A DNA stretch of 64,000 nucleotides, taken from contig JABXIQ010000023.1 of NCBI GenBank assembly GCA_013373015.1, positions 22,659 to 86,658 on the forward strand. Reading direction: 5' to 3'. The notes beneath the pieces were generated by a model, which saw only the letters and a program-made list of their open reading frames with translations, did no database searches and had not been told where the DNA came from. The position numbers and the translations under genes are program-made. This stretch comes from Kangiellaceae bacterium. Its GTDB lineage: Bacteria; Pseudomonadota; Gammaproteobacteria; Enterobacterales; Kangiellaceae. Below, piece by piece: positions 1 to 7,794 of this stretch (the first letter of the stretch is position 1; each line of letters opens with the position of its first letter).

Positions 1-1049
1 TAGTCGGCATGTTGTTAGCGGCCAGCACTGGTATCGTTGGTGCAACGGTCGTAACCATGGGGCTTTTATCACTTCCAGCCATGCTCAAGCGTGGTTACAA
101 ACCTGAATTAGCGACCGGCGTAATTTGTGCCTCAGGTACCCTTGGACAAATTATTCCACCATCCATTGTGCTAGTTTTGCTTGGCGATGTGTTAGCCAAT
201 GCAATGACCGAAGCTAAAGGCCAAGGTCTACAAACTGAGCAAGTGGCTTCAATAGGCGACCTCTTCATGGGCGCGGTAATCCCAGGCATGATCTTAGTTA
301 TTGGCTATATGATCTACGTTGCATTTATTGCATGGCGTAAGCCTGAATATGCTCCCGCGATGGAGTTTGATAAAGTCGATATGAAAACGGCCATGTGGAA
401 AGCTCTTAAAAGCCTTTCTTTGCCATTAATTCTGATCGTGGCAGTATTAGGTTCTATTTTATACGGTATAGCAACACCCACCGAGGCCGCTGCCATTGGA
501 GCCTTGGGTGCAATTCTATTAGCAATATTACGCCGTCAATTCACCTTAGCGCGACTGGTTGACGTTATGCAGTCCACTGTCAAAACCACCAGTATGGTCT
601 TTTTAATATTGATTGGTGCTTCAATTTTCTCACTCGTATTCCGTATGTACGGTGGCGATGAAATTATCCGCGAGTTTTTCACAGGCTTGCCCGGAGGTCT
701 TTTCACAGCGTTGCTAATTATTATGTTAGTGATGTTTTTATTGGGTTTTATTCTCGACTTCATCGAAATCACTTTCGTTGTAGTGCCGATTGTTGGCCCT
801 GTATTATTGATGATGGGCGCCGATCCCATTTGGCTTGGGATCTTAATTGCCATTAACCTGCAAACATCATTTTTAACACCACCCTTTGGTTTCGCACTAT
901 TTTATTTGCGTGGCGTAGCGCCACCAGAAGTTAAAACCGCACATATTTACCGCGGTGTTATTCCATTTATTGTGATACAAGTTATAGTATTAGCCATGAT
1001 TGCAGCTTGGCCTTCTTTAGCCACTTGGCTGCCACAATCCATAGGATAA
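1..1049 (+). CDS. dctM: TRAP transporter large permease (DctM), 5' truncated
   Basis: C-terminal part of the large membrane subunit of a tripartite ATP-independent periplasmic transporter, which moves organic acids across the inner membrane using a Na+ gradient. The frame is open at the window edge, so the ATG at 9 is internal; about 346 residues are seen, while the family is usually 430-450. Many hydrophobic helices are visible, with the family-typical GTLGQIIPPS loop near the first visible helix and FLTPPFGFALFYLRG near the end. murI follows after only 17 nt, so the two may be cotranscribed. The solute-binding partner is probably the DctP gene at 1974-3086, which is on the opposite strand beyond murI. 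Family assignment is secure; the substrate cannot be told. Confidence 0.93.
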   Translation, partial: VGMLLAASTGIVGATVVTMGLLSLPAMLKRGYKPELATGVICASGTLGQIIPPSIVLVLLGDVLANAMTEAKGQGLQTEQVASIGDLFMGAVIPGMILVIGYMIYVAFIAWRKPEYAPAMEFDKVDMKTAMWKALKSLSLPLILIVAVLGSILYGIATPTEAAAIGALGAILLAILRRQFTLARLVDVMQSTVKTTSMVFLILIGASIFSLVFRMYGGDEIIREFFTGLPGGLFTALLIIMLVMFLLGFILDFIEITFVVVPIVGPVLLMMGADPIWLGILIAINLQTSFLTPPFGFALFYLRGVAPPEVKTAHIYRGVIPFIVIQVIVLAMIAAWPSLATWLPQSIG

Positions 1050-1066
1050 AAAGGTTAGAGTGTAAG

Positions 1067-1855
1067 GTGTCACAACAACCCATTGGTATATTCGATTCAG
1101 GCGTGGGTGGTCTTTCGATTCTGAAAGCCATCCAACATCATTTGCCCAATGAAAATTTGCTCTATTTTGCCGATTCAAAATATGCACCCTATGGCAAATT
1201 GGATCAAAAAATTCTACATGAGCGTTGTCGCTTTATCGCCCAGTTTTTTGTAGAAAAAAATGCAAAAGCTCTCGTAATTGCCTGCAACACTGCTACTGCA
1301 GTAATGGCGGATTGGTTACGCGCAGAATTTGACTTACCCATTATTGCGTTAGAACCTGCCATTAAACCTGCAGCAGAAATCACCAAAACCAACAACATCG
1401 GTGTCTTTGCTACAGAAAATACTTTACACAGTGAACGTTATTTATCTTTACTACAAAAGTATGCCAAGGATAAAAAAGTATTTGAAAGTTCTTGCGCGGG
1501 ATTTGTTGAACAAGTGGAACTTGGTGAATTAGCAACACCGAAAACCCTGTCGCTCATTGAAAACTATCTTAATCCCATGCTAGAACAGAATATCGATGTG
1601 CTTGTATTGGGTTGTACTCATTATCCCTTTTTAGAACAGTCTATTCGCAAAATAGCTGGCGAACATCAACTTGAAATTTTGGATACCGCCGATGCGGTTT
1701 CTTTGCAGCTAACTAGAGTGTTGGCGGAGCATGAGTTGCTTAATTTTGATGGGCATCATCAAGATTTGTTTTTTACCAGCTCTCAATTACAACAAGCAAA
1801 GCCAGTGTTCTCCAAATTACTTAATACAGATATAACTGTAGTGGAAGTTTCTTAA
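1067..1855 (+). CDS. murI: Glutamate racemase
   Basis: Interconverts L- and D-glutamate, supplying D-Glu for peptidoglycan in the cytoplasm. The diagnostic motifs are present: IFDSGVGG near the N-terminus, the first catalytic cysteine in ACNTATA and the second in GCTHYPF. I place the start at GTG 1067, giving 262 residues, because the family begins just before the IGIFDSG motif; the open frame extends back to an ATG at 1007 inside dctM, which would add about 20 unrelated residues. It sits 17 nt after dctM. An imperfect inverted repeat follows at 1894-1940, between this gene and the convergent DctP gene. Confidence 0.95.
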   Translation: MSQQPIGIFDSGVGGLSILKAIQHHLPNENLLYFADSKYAPYGKLDQKILHERCRFIAQFFVEKNAKALVIACNTATAVMADWLRAEFDLPIIALEPAIKPAAEITKTNNIGVFATENTLHSERYLSLLQKYAKDKKVFESSCAGFVEQVELGELATPKTLSLIENYLNPMLEQNIDVLVLGCTHYPFLEQSIRKIAGEHQLEILDTADAVSLQLTRVLAEHELLNFDGHHQDLFFTSSQLQQAKPVFSKLLNTDITVVEVS

Positions 1856-1893
1856 ACAATATAAACATCCCCTATGATCAAAGCGTCCCATCT

Positions 1894-1940
1894 AAGTGGA
1901 AGCGAGAAGTTAATTAAAGCTCACTTATGCGTTTCCACTT
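1894..1940. repeat. Inverted repeat between convergent genes
   Basis: AAGTGGAAGCG (1894-1904) pairs with CGTTTCCACTT (1930-1940) with one G-U pair and a loop of about 25 nt. It lies between the convergent murI and DctP genes. It could act as a weak transcription barrier, but it lacks a clear T-run, so terminator function is uncertain. Confidence 0.35.
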
Positions 1941-1973
1941 TCGCCTAAATTAGCACGGTAACTTAGAAAGACA

Positions 1974-3086
1974 TCAAGATCTCGCCGAATAATAACTTTG
2001 CTCAGAAACCTTATGCCATTCTCGGGCTTGGTCGCGGAATGATTTGAACGAGTCTAATATTCGTTGATCTAAATCGGTCTTCACCTGTTCTTGCAACATA
2101 TTTTCAGAAATTGTCGCCAATTCCTGCAAAACATCATCAGGTAATTTACGCAAATCTACCTTGTGCTTAGTAACCAAGGTGTTTAGCGCGTCATTATTTT
2201 TTGCAGTGAAGTCGGCCAACATATCAGCATTGGCTGTTCGACAGGCTTGTGTAACGATTTGTTGTAAATCCTCTGGCAATGCTTCATATGCTTTTTTGTT
2301 GATCAAAGCTTCTAAAGTTGTACCTGGCTCATGCCAACCTGGGTAATAATAGAATTTGGCCGCTTTAAATAAGCCGAAGGCTAAATCGTTGTAAGGCCCT
2401 ACCCACTCAGCAGCATCAATCGCCCCCGTTTCCAGCGAAGTAAAGACTTCACTGCCAGGCATTAATACAGGAATACCGCCTGCACGTTTCCATACTTCAC
2501 CGCCCAGGCCAGGAATGCGCATTTTCAAACCTTTAATGTCTGCTAGGGAATTGATTTCCTTATTAAACCAACCCGCCATTTGCACACCAGTATTACCCGC
2601 TGGCTCAGGAATTAAGTTAAAACGCTCATACAGTTCACGCCATAACTCAATGCCACCACCATGTAAAAGCCAACCATTCATCTCTTGAGCATTAAGACCA
2701 AAGGGCACCGCAGCAAAGAATGGTGCCATCGACAACTTTCCTTTCCAATAATAGGAAGCGCCATGACCCATTTGTGCTGCACCGCTGGCGACCGACTCAA
2801 ATACCTGCAACGCTGGCACTAGCTCACCCGAGCCATAGACTTTGACCTGCATACGGCCGCCACTCATTTCATTAATCAATTGAGCAAGATATTCTGCGCC
2901 CTCACCCAAGCCAGCAAAGTTTTTAGGCCAAGTGGTCACCATAGTCCATTTAATTTTCTTGCCTGAGAAACCTTCTGCTCCAGCAGTAGCGCAATCGGTT
3001 GGCTTTGAACCGCATCCTGTTAATCCTGCTACTGTAGCACCTGCTCCTAAAGCTCCTATTGCACCGACAAACTTTCTTCTTTTCAT
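1974..3086 (-). CDS. TRAP transporter solute-binding protein (DctP family), Tat-type lipoprotein
   Basis: Periplasmic binding component of a TRAP transporter, 370 residues. The N-terminus has a twin-arginine-like MKRRKFVG, a hydrophobic stretch and a lipobox ending LTGC at about residue 25, so it is probably exported by Tat and lipid-anchored. The mature part has DctP features (TTWPKNF, GSGELVPALQVFE, MRIPGLGGEVW, the GWHEPGTTLE region) and most resembles the alpha-keto-acid/TakP-like subgroup. That substrate suggestion is inference. It is transcribed towards murI and dctM rather than with them, which is unusual for a TRAP locus. No small membrane subunit is visible; it would be left of the window. 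Confidence 0.88.
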   Translation of the reverse strand: MKRRKFVGAIGALGAGATVAGLTGCGSKPTDCATAGAEGFSGKKIKWTMVTTWPKNFAGLGEGAEYLAQLINEMSGGRMQVKVYGSGELVPALQVFESVASGAAQMGHGASYYWKGKLSMAPFFAAVPFGLNAQEMNGWLLHGGGIELWRELYERFNLIPEPAGNTGVQMAGWFNKEINSLADIKGLKMRIPGLGGEVWKRAGGIPVLMPGSEVFTSLETGAIDAAEWVGPYNDLAFGLFKAAKFYYYPGWHEPGTTLEALINKKAYEALPEDLQQIVTQACRTANADMLADFTAKNNDALNTLVTKHKVDLRKLPDDVLQELATISENMLQEQVKTDLDQRILDSFKSFRDQAREWHKVSEQSYYSARS

Positions 3087-3261
3087 AATGCTCTCGATCT
3101 TCTAACTAAATTGATTATTTCACTACTACTGTTTGACCATTTTAATTCATTGTTTTATCAAATCAGTAGGTTACAAAAAACTACTGGCAACAATGTACCT
3201 ACTATAATAGGCTATGGCAACTTATGTTACCAAATACACTATAAAATCAGGGGTAGAAGTG

Positions 3262-4005
3262 ATGTCTAGCTTCATTAATATTTATGAAAATGCACTAGAC
3301 GCCGATTTTTGTCAGCGTTGTATTGAAAAATTTGAACAAAGTCCAAACACACATCAAGGCCAAACCGGGCATGGTGTGGATAAAATTAAGAAAAACAGTA
3401 TTGATATTACTTGTACTAACTTTCCAGATGAATGGACGGAAGAGATGTTACATCTTCAAAATGTGGTACTAAAAGGCATGTTGCATTATGTTCGCCAATA
3501 TCCGTTTCTTTTAGCAGGCGCCATTTCTTTGATGTATCAAAACGCTGAAGGTGAAATGGAGCAATTAAGCTATGTTGACGTTGAAAAGATGGATGATGAT
3601 ACCTTGGCCAATTTTTTACGCGCGGTTTATCGTCTTGGCTCGGTCAATATGCAAAAATACGAAAAAGGCCAAGGTGGCTATTTCCATTGGCACTCGGAAC
3701 ATTACCCACACCCTACGGATCCACATCAGGATAGCTTGCATCGCAATCTAGTATGGATGTTCTATTTGAATGATGTTGAAGAAGGGGGAGAAACAGAGTT
3801 TTTCTATCAAAAAGTACGCTCTAAGCCCAAGCAAGGTTCTTTAGTTATTTTTCCAGCAGGTTTTACTCATACTCATCGCGGCCAAAAACCTGTGTCTAAT
3901 GATAAATACATCTTTACTAGCTGGGTGCTCTATCAAAGAGCTCAAGATATGTACGGCTCTCCACAACAACAAGAACCTCAACCTAAACCTCAAGAGCAAC
4001 CATAA
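3262..4005 (+). CDS. 2OG-Fe(II) oxygenase (prolyl-4-hydroxylase-like)
   Basis: Predicted 2-oxoglutarate and Fe(II)-dependent dioxygenase of about 247 residues. The double-stranded beta-helix core is recognisable: a metal-binding H-x-E in HWHSEHYPH, then GSLVIFPAGFTHTHRGQ carrying the distal His and the nearby basic residue for 2OG. I choose the ATG at 3262 because AGGGGT precedes it at SD distance; an upstream in-frame ATG at 3214 would add 16 residues. The C-terminal tail is rich in Pro and Gln. The natural substrate (protein prolyl residue or small molecule) is unknown. A second, distinct 2OG oxygenase is at 60171-60845. Confidence 0.82.
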   Translation: MSSFINIYENALDADFCQRCIEKFEQSPNTHQGQTGHGVDKIKKNSIDITCTNFPDEWTEEMLHLQNVVLKGMLHYVRQYPFLLAGAISLMYQNAEGEMEQLSYVDVEKMDDDTLANFLRAVYRLGSVNMQKYEKGQGGYFHWHSEHYPHPTDPHQDSLHRNLVWMFYLNDVEEGGETEFFYQKVRSKPKQGSLVIFPAGFTHTHRGQKPVSNDKYIFTSWVLYQRAQDMYGSPQQQEPQPKPQEQP

Positions 4006-4023
4006 AATATATTTTCAAAGCAA

Positions 4024-4050
4024 AAAAGCCCAGCAATTTGCTGGGCTTTT
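4024..4050. terminator. Bidirectional rho-independent terminator
   Basis: A-run, stem AGCCCAGCA / TGCTGGGCT with a three-base loop, then a T-run. The symmetrical A and T tracts let it serve both the oxygenase gene (+) and the first S8 protease gene (-), which converge here. Confidence 0.93.
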
Positions 4051-4068
4051 ATTTCCACTGTCAAGTTA

Positions 4069-5976
4069 TTAGAATTTAACTTCGTTACTGTATCCAGAGT
4101 CGCCAACTGCATTAAATGCTTTCACTCGATATTTCACAGTTCCATCAGGAACTGAAGTATCGCTGTACGACGCTGAAGTTGTTGTTGCGATTTGCGCAAA
4201 GTTACAACTTTTATTTTTCCCTTTACCTGTTTCCACACAACGCTCTACAGCAAAGCCATCTTCATTGTTTGAGTTATCGGTCCAACTCAAATCAACAGAA
4301 ACAACCGTTGCATTTTTGCCCTTACCTTGTTTTACAGCATTACCAGCAAGGTTTGTTGGGGCAGCAGGAGCACTAGGTTGTGAACTGTCGGTAACCGTTA
4401 CGGATTGAGTTGCAGTGTCGCTGGCACCATCATCATCAGTTACAGTCAAAGTTACAGAATAAGTGCCTGCACTGGAAAAGCTATGATTTACATTAGCGCC
4501 TGAACCACCGAACGACCAAGAATAGTTTGTGATTGTGCCATCGCTGTCGGAACTGCCTGAACCGTCAAAACTACAAGCCAAATCATTACAGCTATAACTA
4601 AAGACCGCCGTTGGTGCTTGGTTTGCTGGCGGATTGCCTCCACCAATTGCCGCTATCGCAGCTGCTGCGTCAATGATACCCGTCCCACAAATGCTGGTGT
4701 TACACGATGAGCCGCTTGGAAATGCTCTAGTTGAATCTTTAAGCGCTTGTTCAATTTGATCAGGTGTTGCGCTTGGATTAGCTTCAAACATTAGTGCTGC
4801 AACGGCTGCAACGTGTGGAGCTGCCATTGAAGTACCTTGATAATATACATAATTATCTGCGCCTGGCGTTGTTGTACCATCGTTCAAGGTTGAAGCAATA
4901 CCTTCTTGGCCACTGCCACCTGGTGCTGCAACGTCGATGTTAGAGCCATAGTTTGAATAGGTTGCACGCTCGCCTTGACGGCCAGTTGCAGCAACATTGA
5001 TCACACCTGGGCAGTTACCTGGACTGTAATTGGTTGAGTCTGCATTACTGTTACCCGCCGCTACAACCACTACTGTACCGTTGGCTTTAGCTGTATTGAT
5101 TGCATCAATTTCAGACTGGGTACAAGCACCAGACCCGCCCAAGCTCATGTTTATCACTTGCGCGGGGTTAGGATTTGCTGGAACACCACCGACACTACCA
5201 CCAGATGCCCACACCATGCCATCAACGATATCCGAAGTGTAACCACCACATTTGCCTAACACACGAACAGGCACCACCTTGGCATCATAAGCCACACCTG
5301 CCACACCAATACTGTTGTTGGTAACTGCTGCAATTGTGCCTGCTACGTGAGTACCGTGCCAACTTGAATCTGATGCGTTAAAATTTGAACCACACTCAAA
5401 TCGCGCATACCAATCACCTGGATCTTGCGCATCACTGTCGCGTCCATCACCATCATTCGACACAAAGGTGTCTTCGATCATGTCATAACCACCAACGATA
5501 TTAGCGGCCAAATCGACGTGTGGACGGTAGCCTGTATCTAATACGGCAACTTTCACACCTGCACCTGTCGCACTATCCCACGCGGCTTCAAGATTAATAC
5601 CACCTGTTGCCTCATGATAATGCCATTGCAAGTTATAGAATTGATCATTTGCTGTAGCAAAAGGTTGTTTAATGCGATCAACTTCTACATAAGCCACATC
5701 TTTATCTTGCGCTATTTGTCGCATCAGAGCCTGCAATTGCTTTTCGGAGCGCTTGCCATCAAGCTTCACCACTTGCGCTTTATTAAACATAAACTTGTTA
5801 TGTTTCATGCTTTGAGCAGTGCGAGCACTCAATACAGTCATAGCCCGTGACGATGACTTTGCTGAAATATCAACACCTTCTTTATATTTAATAATAATGC
5901 GATCTGAAACGTTTTCTGCCGAGACAGCTGTTGACAAACCTAAACCTACCGCGAGTGCGATAACGGACTTTTTCAT
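4069..5976 (-). CDS. Secreted S8 subtilisin-like protease with PKD and fibronectin-III domains
   Basis: Extracellular serine endopeptidase, 635 residues. Domains in order: signal peptide (about 1-20, cleavage after AVSA), inhibitor I9 propeptide (about 25-105), S8 catalytic domain with Asp147 (VAVLDTGY), His207 (WHGTHVAGT), oxyanion Asn309 (AAGNS) and Ser383 (GTSMAAPHVA), PKD domain (about 453-530), and a C-terminal fibronectin-III-like domain (about 538-635). I use ATG 5976; an in-frame TTG at 5991 lies inside the leader hairpin. First of four tandem S8 genes, with its own promoter and terminator. PKD and FN3 domains usually help such enzymes bind insoluble protein or polymer; that role here is inferred from family knowledge. 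Confidence 0.94.
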   Translation of the reverse strand: MKKSVIALAVGLGLSTAVSAENVSDRIIIKYKEGVDISAKSSSRAMTVLSARTAQSMKHNKFMFNKAQVVKLDGKRSEKQLQALMRQIAQDKDVAYVEVDRIKQPFATANDQFYNLQWHYHEATGGINLEAAWDSATGAGVKVAVLDTGYRPHVDLAANIVGGYDMIEDTFVSNDGDGRDSDAQDPGDWYARFECGSNFNASDSSWHGTHVAGTIAAVTNNSIGVAGVAYDAKVVPVRVLGKCGGYTSDIVDGMVWASGGSVGGVPANPNPAQVINMSLGGSGACTQSEIDAINTAKANGTVVVVAAGNSNADSTNYSPGNCPGVINVAATGRQGERATYSNYGSNIDVAAPGGSGQEGIASTLNDGTTTPGADNYVYYQGTSMAAPHVAAVAALMFEANPSATPDQIEQALKDSTRAFPSGSSCNTSICGTGIIDAAAAIAAIGGGNPPANQAPTAVFSYSCNDLACSFDGSGSSDSDGTITNYSWSFGGSGANVNHSFSSAGTYSVTLTVTDDDGASDTATQSVTVTDSSQPSAPAAPTNLAGNAVKQGKGKNATVVSVDLSWTDNSNNEDGFAVERCVETGKGKNKSCNFAQIATTTSASYSDTSVPDGTVKYRVKAFNAVGDSGYSNEVKF

Positions 5977-5980
5977 ATTC

Positions 5981-5999
5981 CTACCCCTCAATCCTATTG
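5981..5999 (-). promoter_or_regulatory. Leader hairpin plus GGGGTAG element before S8 gene 1
   Basis: On the minus strand CAAT-AGG-ATTG (5989-5999) can fold into a small stem directly before GAGGGGTAG, 5 nt from the ATG at 5976. The stem is only 4 bp, but its position matches the stronger hairpins before the other three S8 genes. Confidence 0.5.
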
Positions 6000-6013
6000 T
6001 GTTTATTACGATA

Positions 6014-6077
6014 GAGCCCGTTTCTAAAGATTCCTTTTATGAGTAATTATTATGCAGAAACCCTTAGAAACGGGCTC
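6014..6077 (-). promoter_or_regulatory. Perfect 14-bp inverted repeat in the 5' leader of S8 gene 1
   Basis: GAGCCCGTTTCTAA (6014-6027) and TTAGAAACGGGCTC (6064-6077) are perfect inverted copies separated by 36 nt. With the promoter predicted at 6084-6112 the transcript would begin at or next to the outer base of this stem. It is therefore a candidate 5'-terminal protective or regulatory hairpin. Confidence 0.6.
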
Positions 6078-6083
6078 CCGAAT

Positions 6084-6112
6084 GTTATAACAATTGGTTG
6101 TTTCTTATGCAA
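6084..6112 (-). promoter_or_regulatory. Predicted sigma-70 promoter of S8 gene 1
   Basis: Minus-strand TTGCAT (6112-6107), 17-bp spacer, TATAAC (6089-6084). The expected start point is about 6077, which coincides with the first base of the 14-bp inverted repeat. Confidence 0.5.
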
Positions 6113-6120
6113 ATGACACT

Positions 6121-6137
6121 TGTCAAAGTTGTTGACA
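6121..6137. promoter_or_regulatory. Operator-like palindrome TGTCAA-N5-TTGACA
   Basis: Inverted 6-bp arms with a 5-bp spacer, just upstream of the predicted promoter of S8 gene 1. A further TGACA at 6114-6118 forms an overlapping palindrome with the first arm. It may be a repressor or activator site; no specific regulator is recognised. Confidence 0.35.
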
Positions 6138-6187
6138 CTATTCACCTATTAAATTGAATTTTCTTTTAAAATCAATCGCTTGAAAAT

Positions 6188-6205
6188 TGTATCAATTTGT
6201 AGCAA
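6188..6205. promoter_or_regulatory. Two phased TGTATCAA-type repeats upstream of S8 gene 1
   Basis: TGTATCAA (6188-6195) and TGTAGCAA (6198-6205) are direct repeats exactly 10 bp apart. The same octamer occurs as a phased four-copy array upstream of S8 gene 4 (11977-12016). One-turn spacing is typical of tandem binding by response regulators of the OmpR/PhoB type. Confidence 0.45.
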
Positions 6206-6230
6206 TGTGCAGTTGTTCATTTTTAGCCAT

Positions 6231-6256
6231 AAAAAAAGCACTCCGAAGAATGCTTT
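6231..6256 (-). terminator. Rho-independent terminator of S8 gene 2
   Basis: Minus strand: AAAGCATTC-TTCG-GAGTGCTTT then a T-run. It has a UUCG tetraloop and one G-U pair, and is almost identical to the terminator at 7745-7770. Confidence 0.93.
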
Positions 6257-6280
6257 AAATACAATTACTATTTTTTATTA

Positions 6281-7552
6281 TTATAAACCGCTAGCATCCA
6301 AGAAATCTTCATCATGCGGGTCGCCAGAAGTATTACTCCAGTTCGCTGTGCTTTCTGCAGATTGCAATAATGCTGAGCGAGTATTTAAGAACGCATTACC
6401 ATTAGCCTGTTGTGGATGAGACGCTAAGTATAACGCTGCTGCGCCTGCCACGTGTGGAGAAGCCATTGAAGTACCGCTCATAGTAGTAGTACCGCCACCA
6501 ACACGCAGTGATAAAATGCTACCGCCTGGTGCTGCGATTGCTACTGGCGCAGAGTTATTGCTTGTCCAAGAGGCACTGTTGTTACCCCAGTTAGAGAAGC
6601 TGTTCCAGTCGTCTCCTTGGCGTGCTGAAGAAACTGTAATCACCGTATCATCATAACCAGCTGGTGTGTAGAACTCAGCATCATCACTGTCGTTACCTGC
6701 TGCAACTACGATAACAGCACCAGCATTACGTGCATTACACAATGCTTCGTGGTAAGAGTCATTGCCAGTGAAACCATTGTTAGTACAAGAACCTGTTACG
6801 CTACCAGAACCACCGATAGACATATTTACAACAGCAGCTTGGCCGCGGTTAGTGATTTCGGACGTTACCCAATCCAATGCAGCAATTGTGCTTGAATTAG
6901 GGCAAGAGCCGCGAGAAGTACAGATTTTACCAGCGTGCAAAGTCACTTGTGATGCTACACCAACTACATCGATGTTGTTATCGATGGCACCAACCGTACC
7001 ACCAACGTGAGTGCCGTGACCGTGATCGTCATCCCATGCAGTGGTACAGGAACGACCTTTGCATTGCTCGGCAGCAAAACCATTACCGATATTGCCGGCT
7101 AAGTCAGCATGGTCTGAATCTAAACCTGTGTCTAAAATATAAACGTGTACACCCGCGCCTTCATTATTATTGCTGTCAGCACCAGTGCGAGCAATACCCC
7201 ATGGCGTAGTTTGCGATGTGCTGCCACCGCCACCGCCTGGTTTGCCCTTAAATAGACGGTGCTCACGATCCATCTCTACGCTCGCTACCATGTCATTTTT
7301 TTGTAATTGCTTTAATTGACCCGGAGAAACGCTTGCTGAGAAACCTAGCAATGCTGAACCGTAGGTATGCTTTGGATTAATACCCAAAGTGTTGGCAAAG
7401 CGTTTCGCCTGGCCTTTGTTCAATGTATGATCACTTAAACTGGCGCTATCTTTCAACTTAACGATAACGTTCATATTACCATTAGAAGCTCCAGCTGTTG
7501 CTACTAAACCTAATGCTAAGGTTGTAGCTGCACAAATTGTTTTTAATTTCAT
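6281..7552 (-). CDS. Secreted S8 protease, proteinase-K-like
   Basis: Serine endopeptidase of 423 residues, the shortest of the four. It has a signal peptide (about 1-22), an I9 propeptide (about 27-101), then a proteinase-K-type catalytic domain after a Gly-rich linker: Asp141 (ILDTGLDSDH), His179 (HGHGTHVGGT), Asn287 (AAGND) and Ser362 (SGTSMASPHVAG). No PKD domain or other C-terminal module is present; the protein stops about 60 residues after the Ser motif. I use ATG 7552 because the leader hairpin and GGGGGTAG lie before it; the open frame extends to 7585 only through the hairpin. It has its own promoter (7644-7672) and terminator. Confidence 0.94.
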   Translation of the reverse strand: MKLKTICAATTLALGLVATAGASNGNMNVIVKLKDSASLSDHTLNKGQAKRFANTLGINPKHTYGSALLGFSASVSPGQLKQLQKNDMVASVEMDREHRLFKGKPGGGGGSTSQTTPWGIARTGADSNNNEGAGVHVYILDTGLDSDHADLAGNIGNGFAAEQCKGRSCTTAWDDDHGHGTHVGGTVGAIDNNIDVVGVASQVTLHAGKICTSRGSCPNSSTIAALDWVTSEITNRGQAAVVNMSIGGSGSVTGSCTNNGFTGNDSYHEALCNARNAGAVIVVAAGNDSDDAEFYTPAGYDDTVITVSSARQGDDWNSFSNWGNNSASWTSNNSAPVAIAAPGGSILSLRVGGGTTTMSGTSMASPHVAGAAALYLASHPQQANGNAFLNTRSALLQSAESTANWSNTSGDPHDEDFLDASGL

Positions 7553-7556
7553 ATAT

Positions 7557-7582
7557 CTACCCCCAGCTAACCTTTCGTTAGC
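7557..7582 (-). promoter_or_regulatory. Leader hairpin plus GGGGGTAG element before S8 gene 2
   Basis: Stem GCTAAC/GTTAGC (7566-7571 with 7577-7582, 5-nt loop), then GGGGGTAG (7564-7557) and ATG at 7552. A CTAGGA block just 5' of the hairpin is shared with S8 gene 3. Stem sequence differs between genes but stem position is kept. Confidence 0.7.
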
Positions 7583-7643
7583 CATTCCTAGTTAAATAAT
7601 TTTAATCTGCTTATCATTAGCTAAACTAATTAAAGCGGTTTAT

Positions 7644-7672
7644 TTTATATCAATTTATTTATGGAAGTTCAA
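7644..7672 (-). promoter_or_regulatory. Predicted sigma-70 promoter of S8 gene 2
   Basis: Minus-strand TTGAAC (7672-7667), 17-bp spacer, TATAAA (7649-7644). Expected start about 7637, giving a leader of roughly 85 nt. Confidence 0.6.
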
Positions 7673-7744
7673 ATAATAATCAATAAATTACTATCTGGTC
7701 ATACCTAACCTTTTTTTTTATACATTTAATCAATCTGTAAGTAT

Positions 7745-7770
7745 AAAAAAAGCACTCCGAAGAGTGCTTT
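7745..7770 (-). terminator. Rho-independent terminator of S8 gene 3
   Basis: Minus strand: AAAGCACTC-TTCG-GAGTGCTTT then a T-run. Perfect stem with a UUCG tetraloop. Confidence 0.94.
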
Positions 7771-7794
7771 ATAGTTCTAATAATTTATTAGTAA

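Noticed and set aside
1007..1066. Longer murI start at 1007
   Set aside because: It overlaps dctM and adds residues not found in glutamate racemases; GTG 1067 fits the family.
4116..4376. Plus-strand open frame inside S8 gene 1
   Set aside because: It is antisense to a well-supported protease gene, lacks a ribosome site and its product is low-complexity.
7553..7585. N-terminal extension of S8 gene 2 up to 7585
   Set aside because: The extension runs through the leader hairpin and GGGGGTAG; a signal peptide begins exactly at the ATG at 7552.
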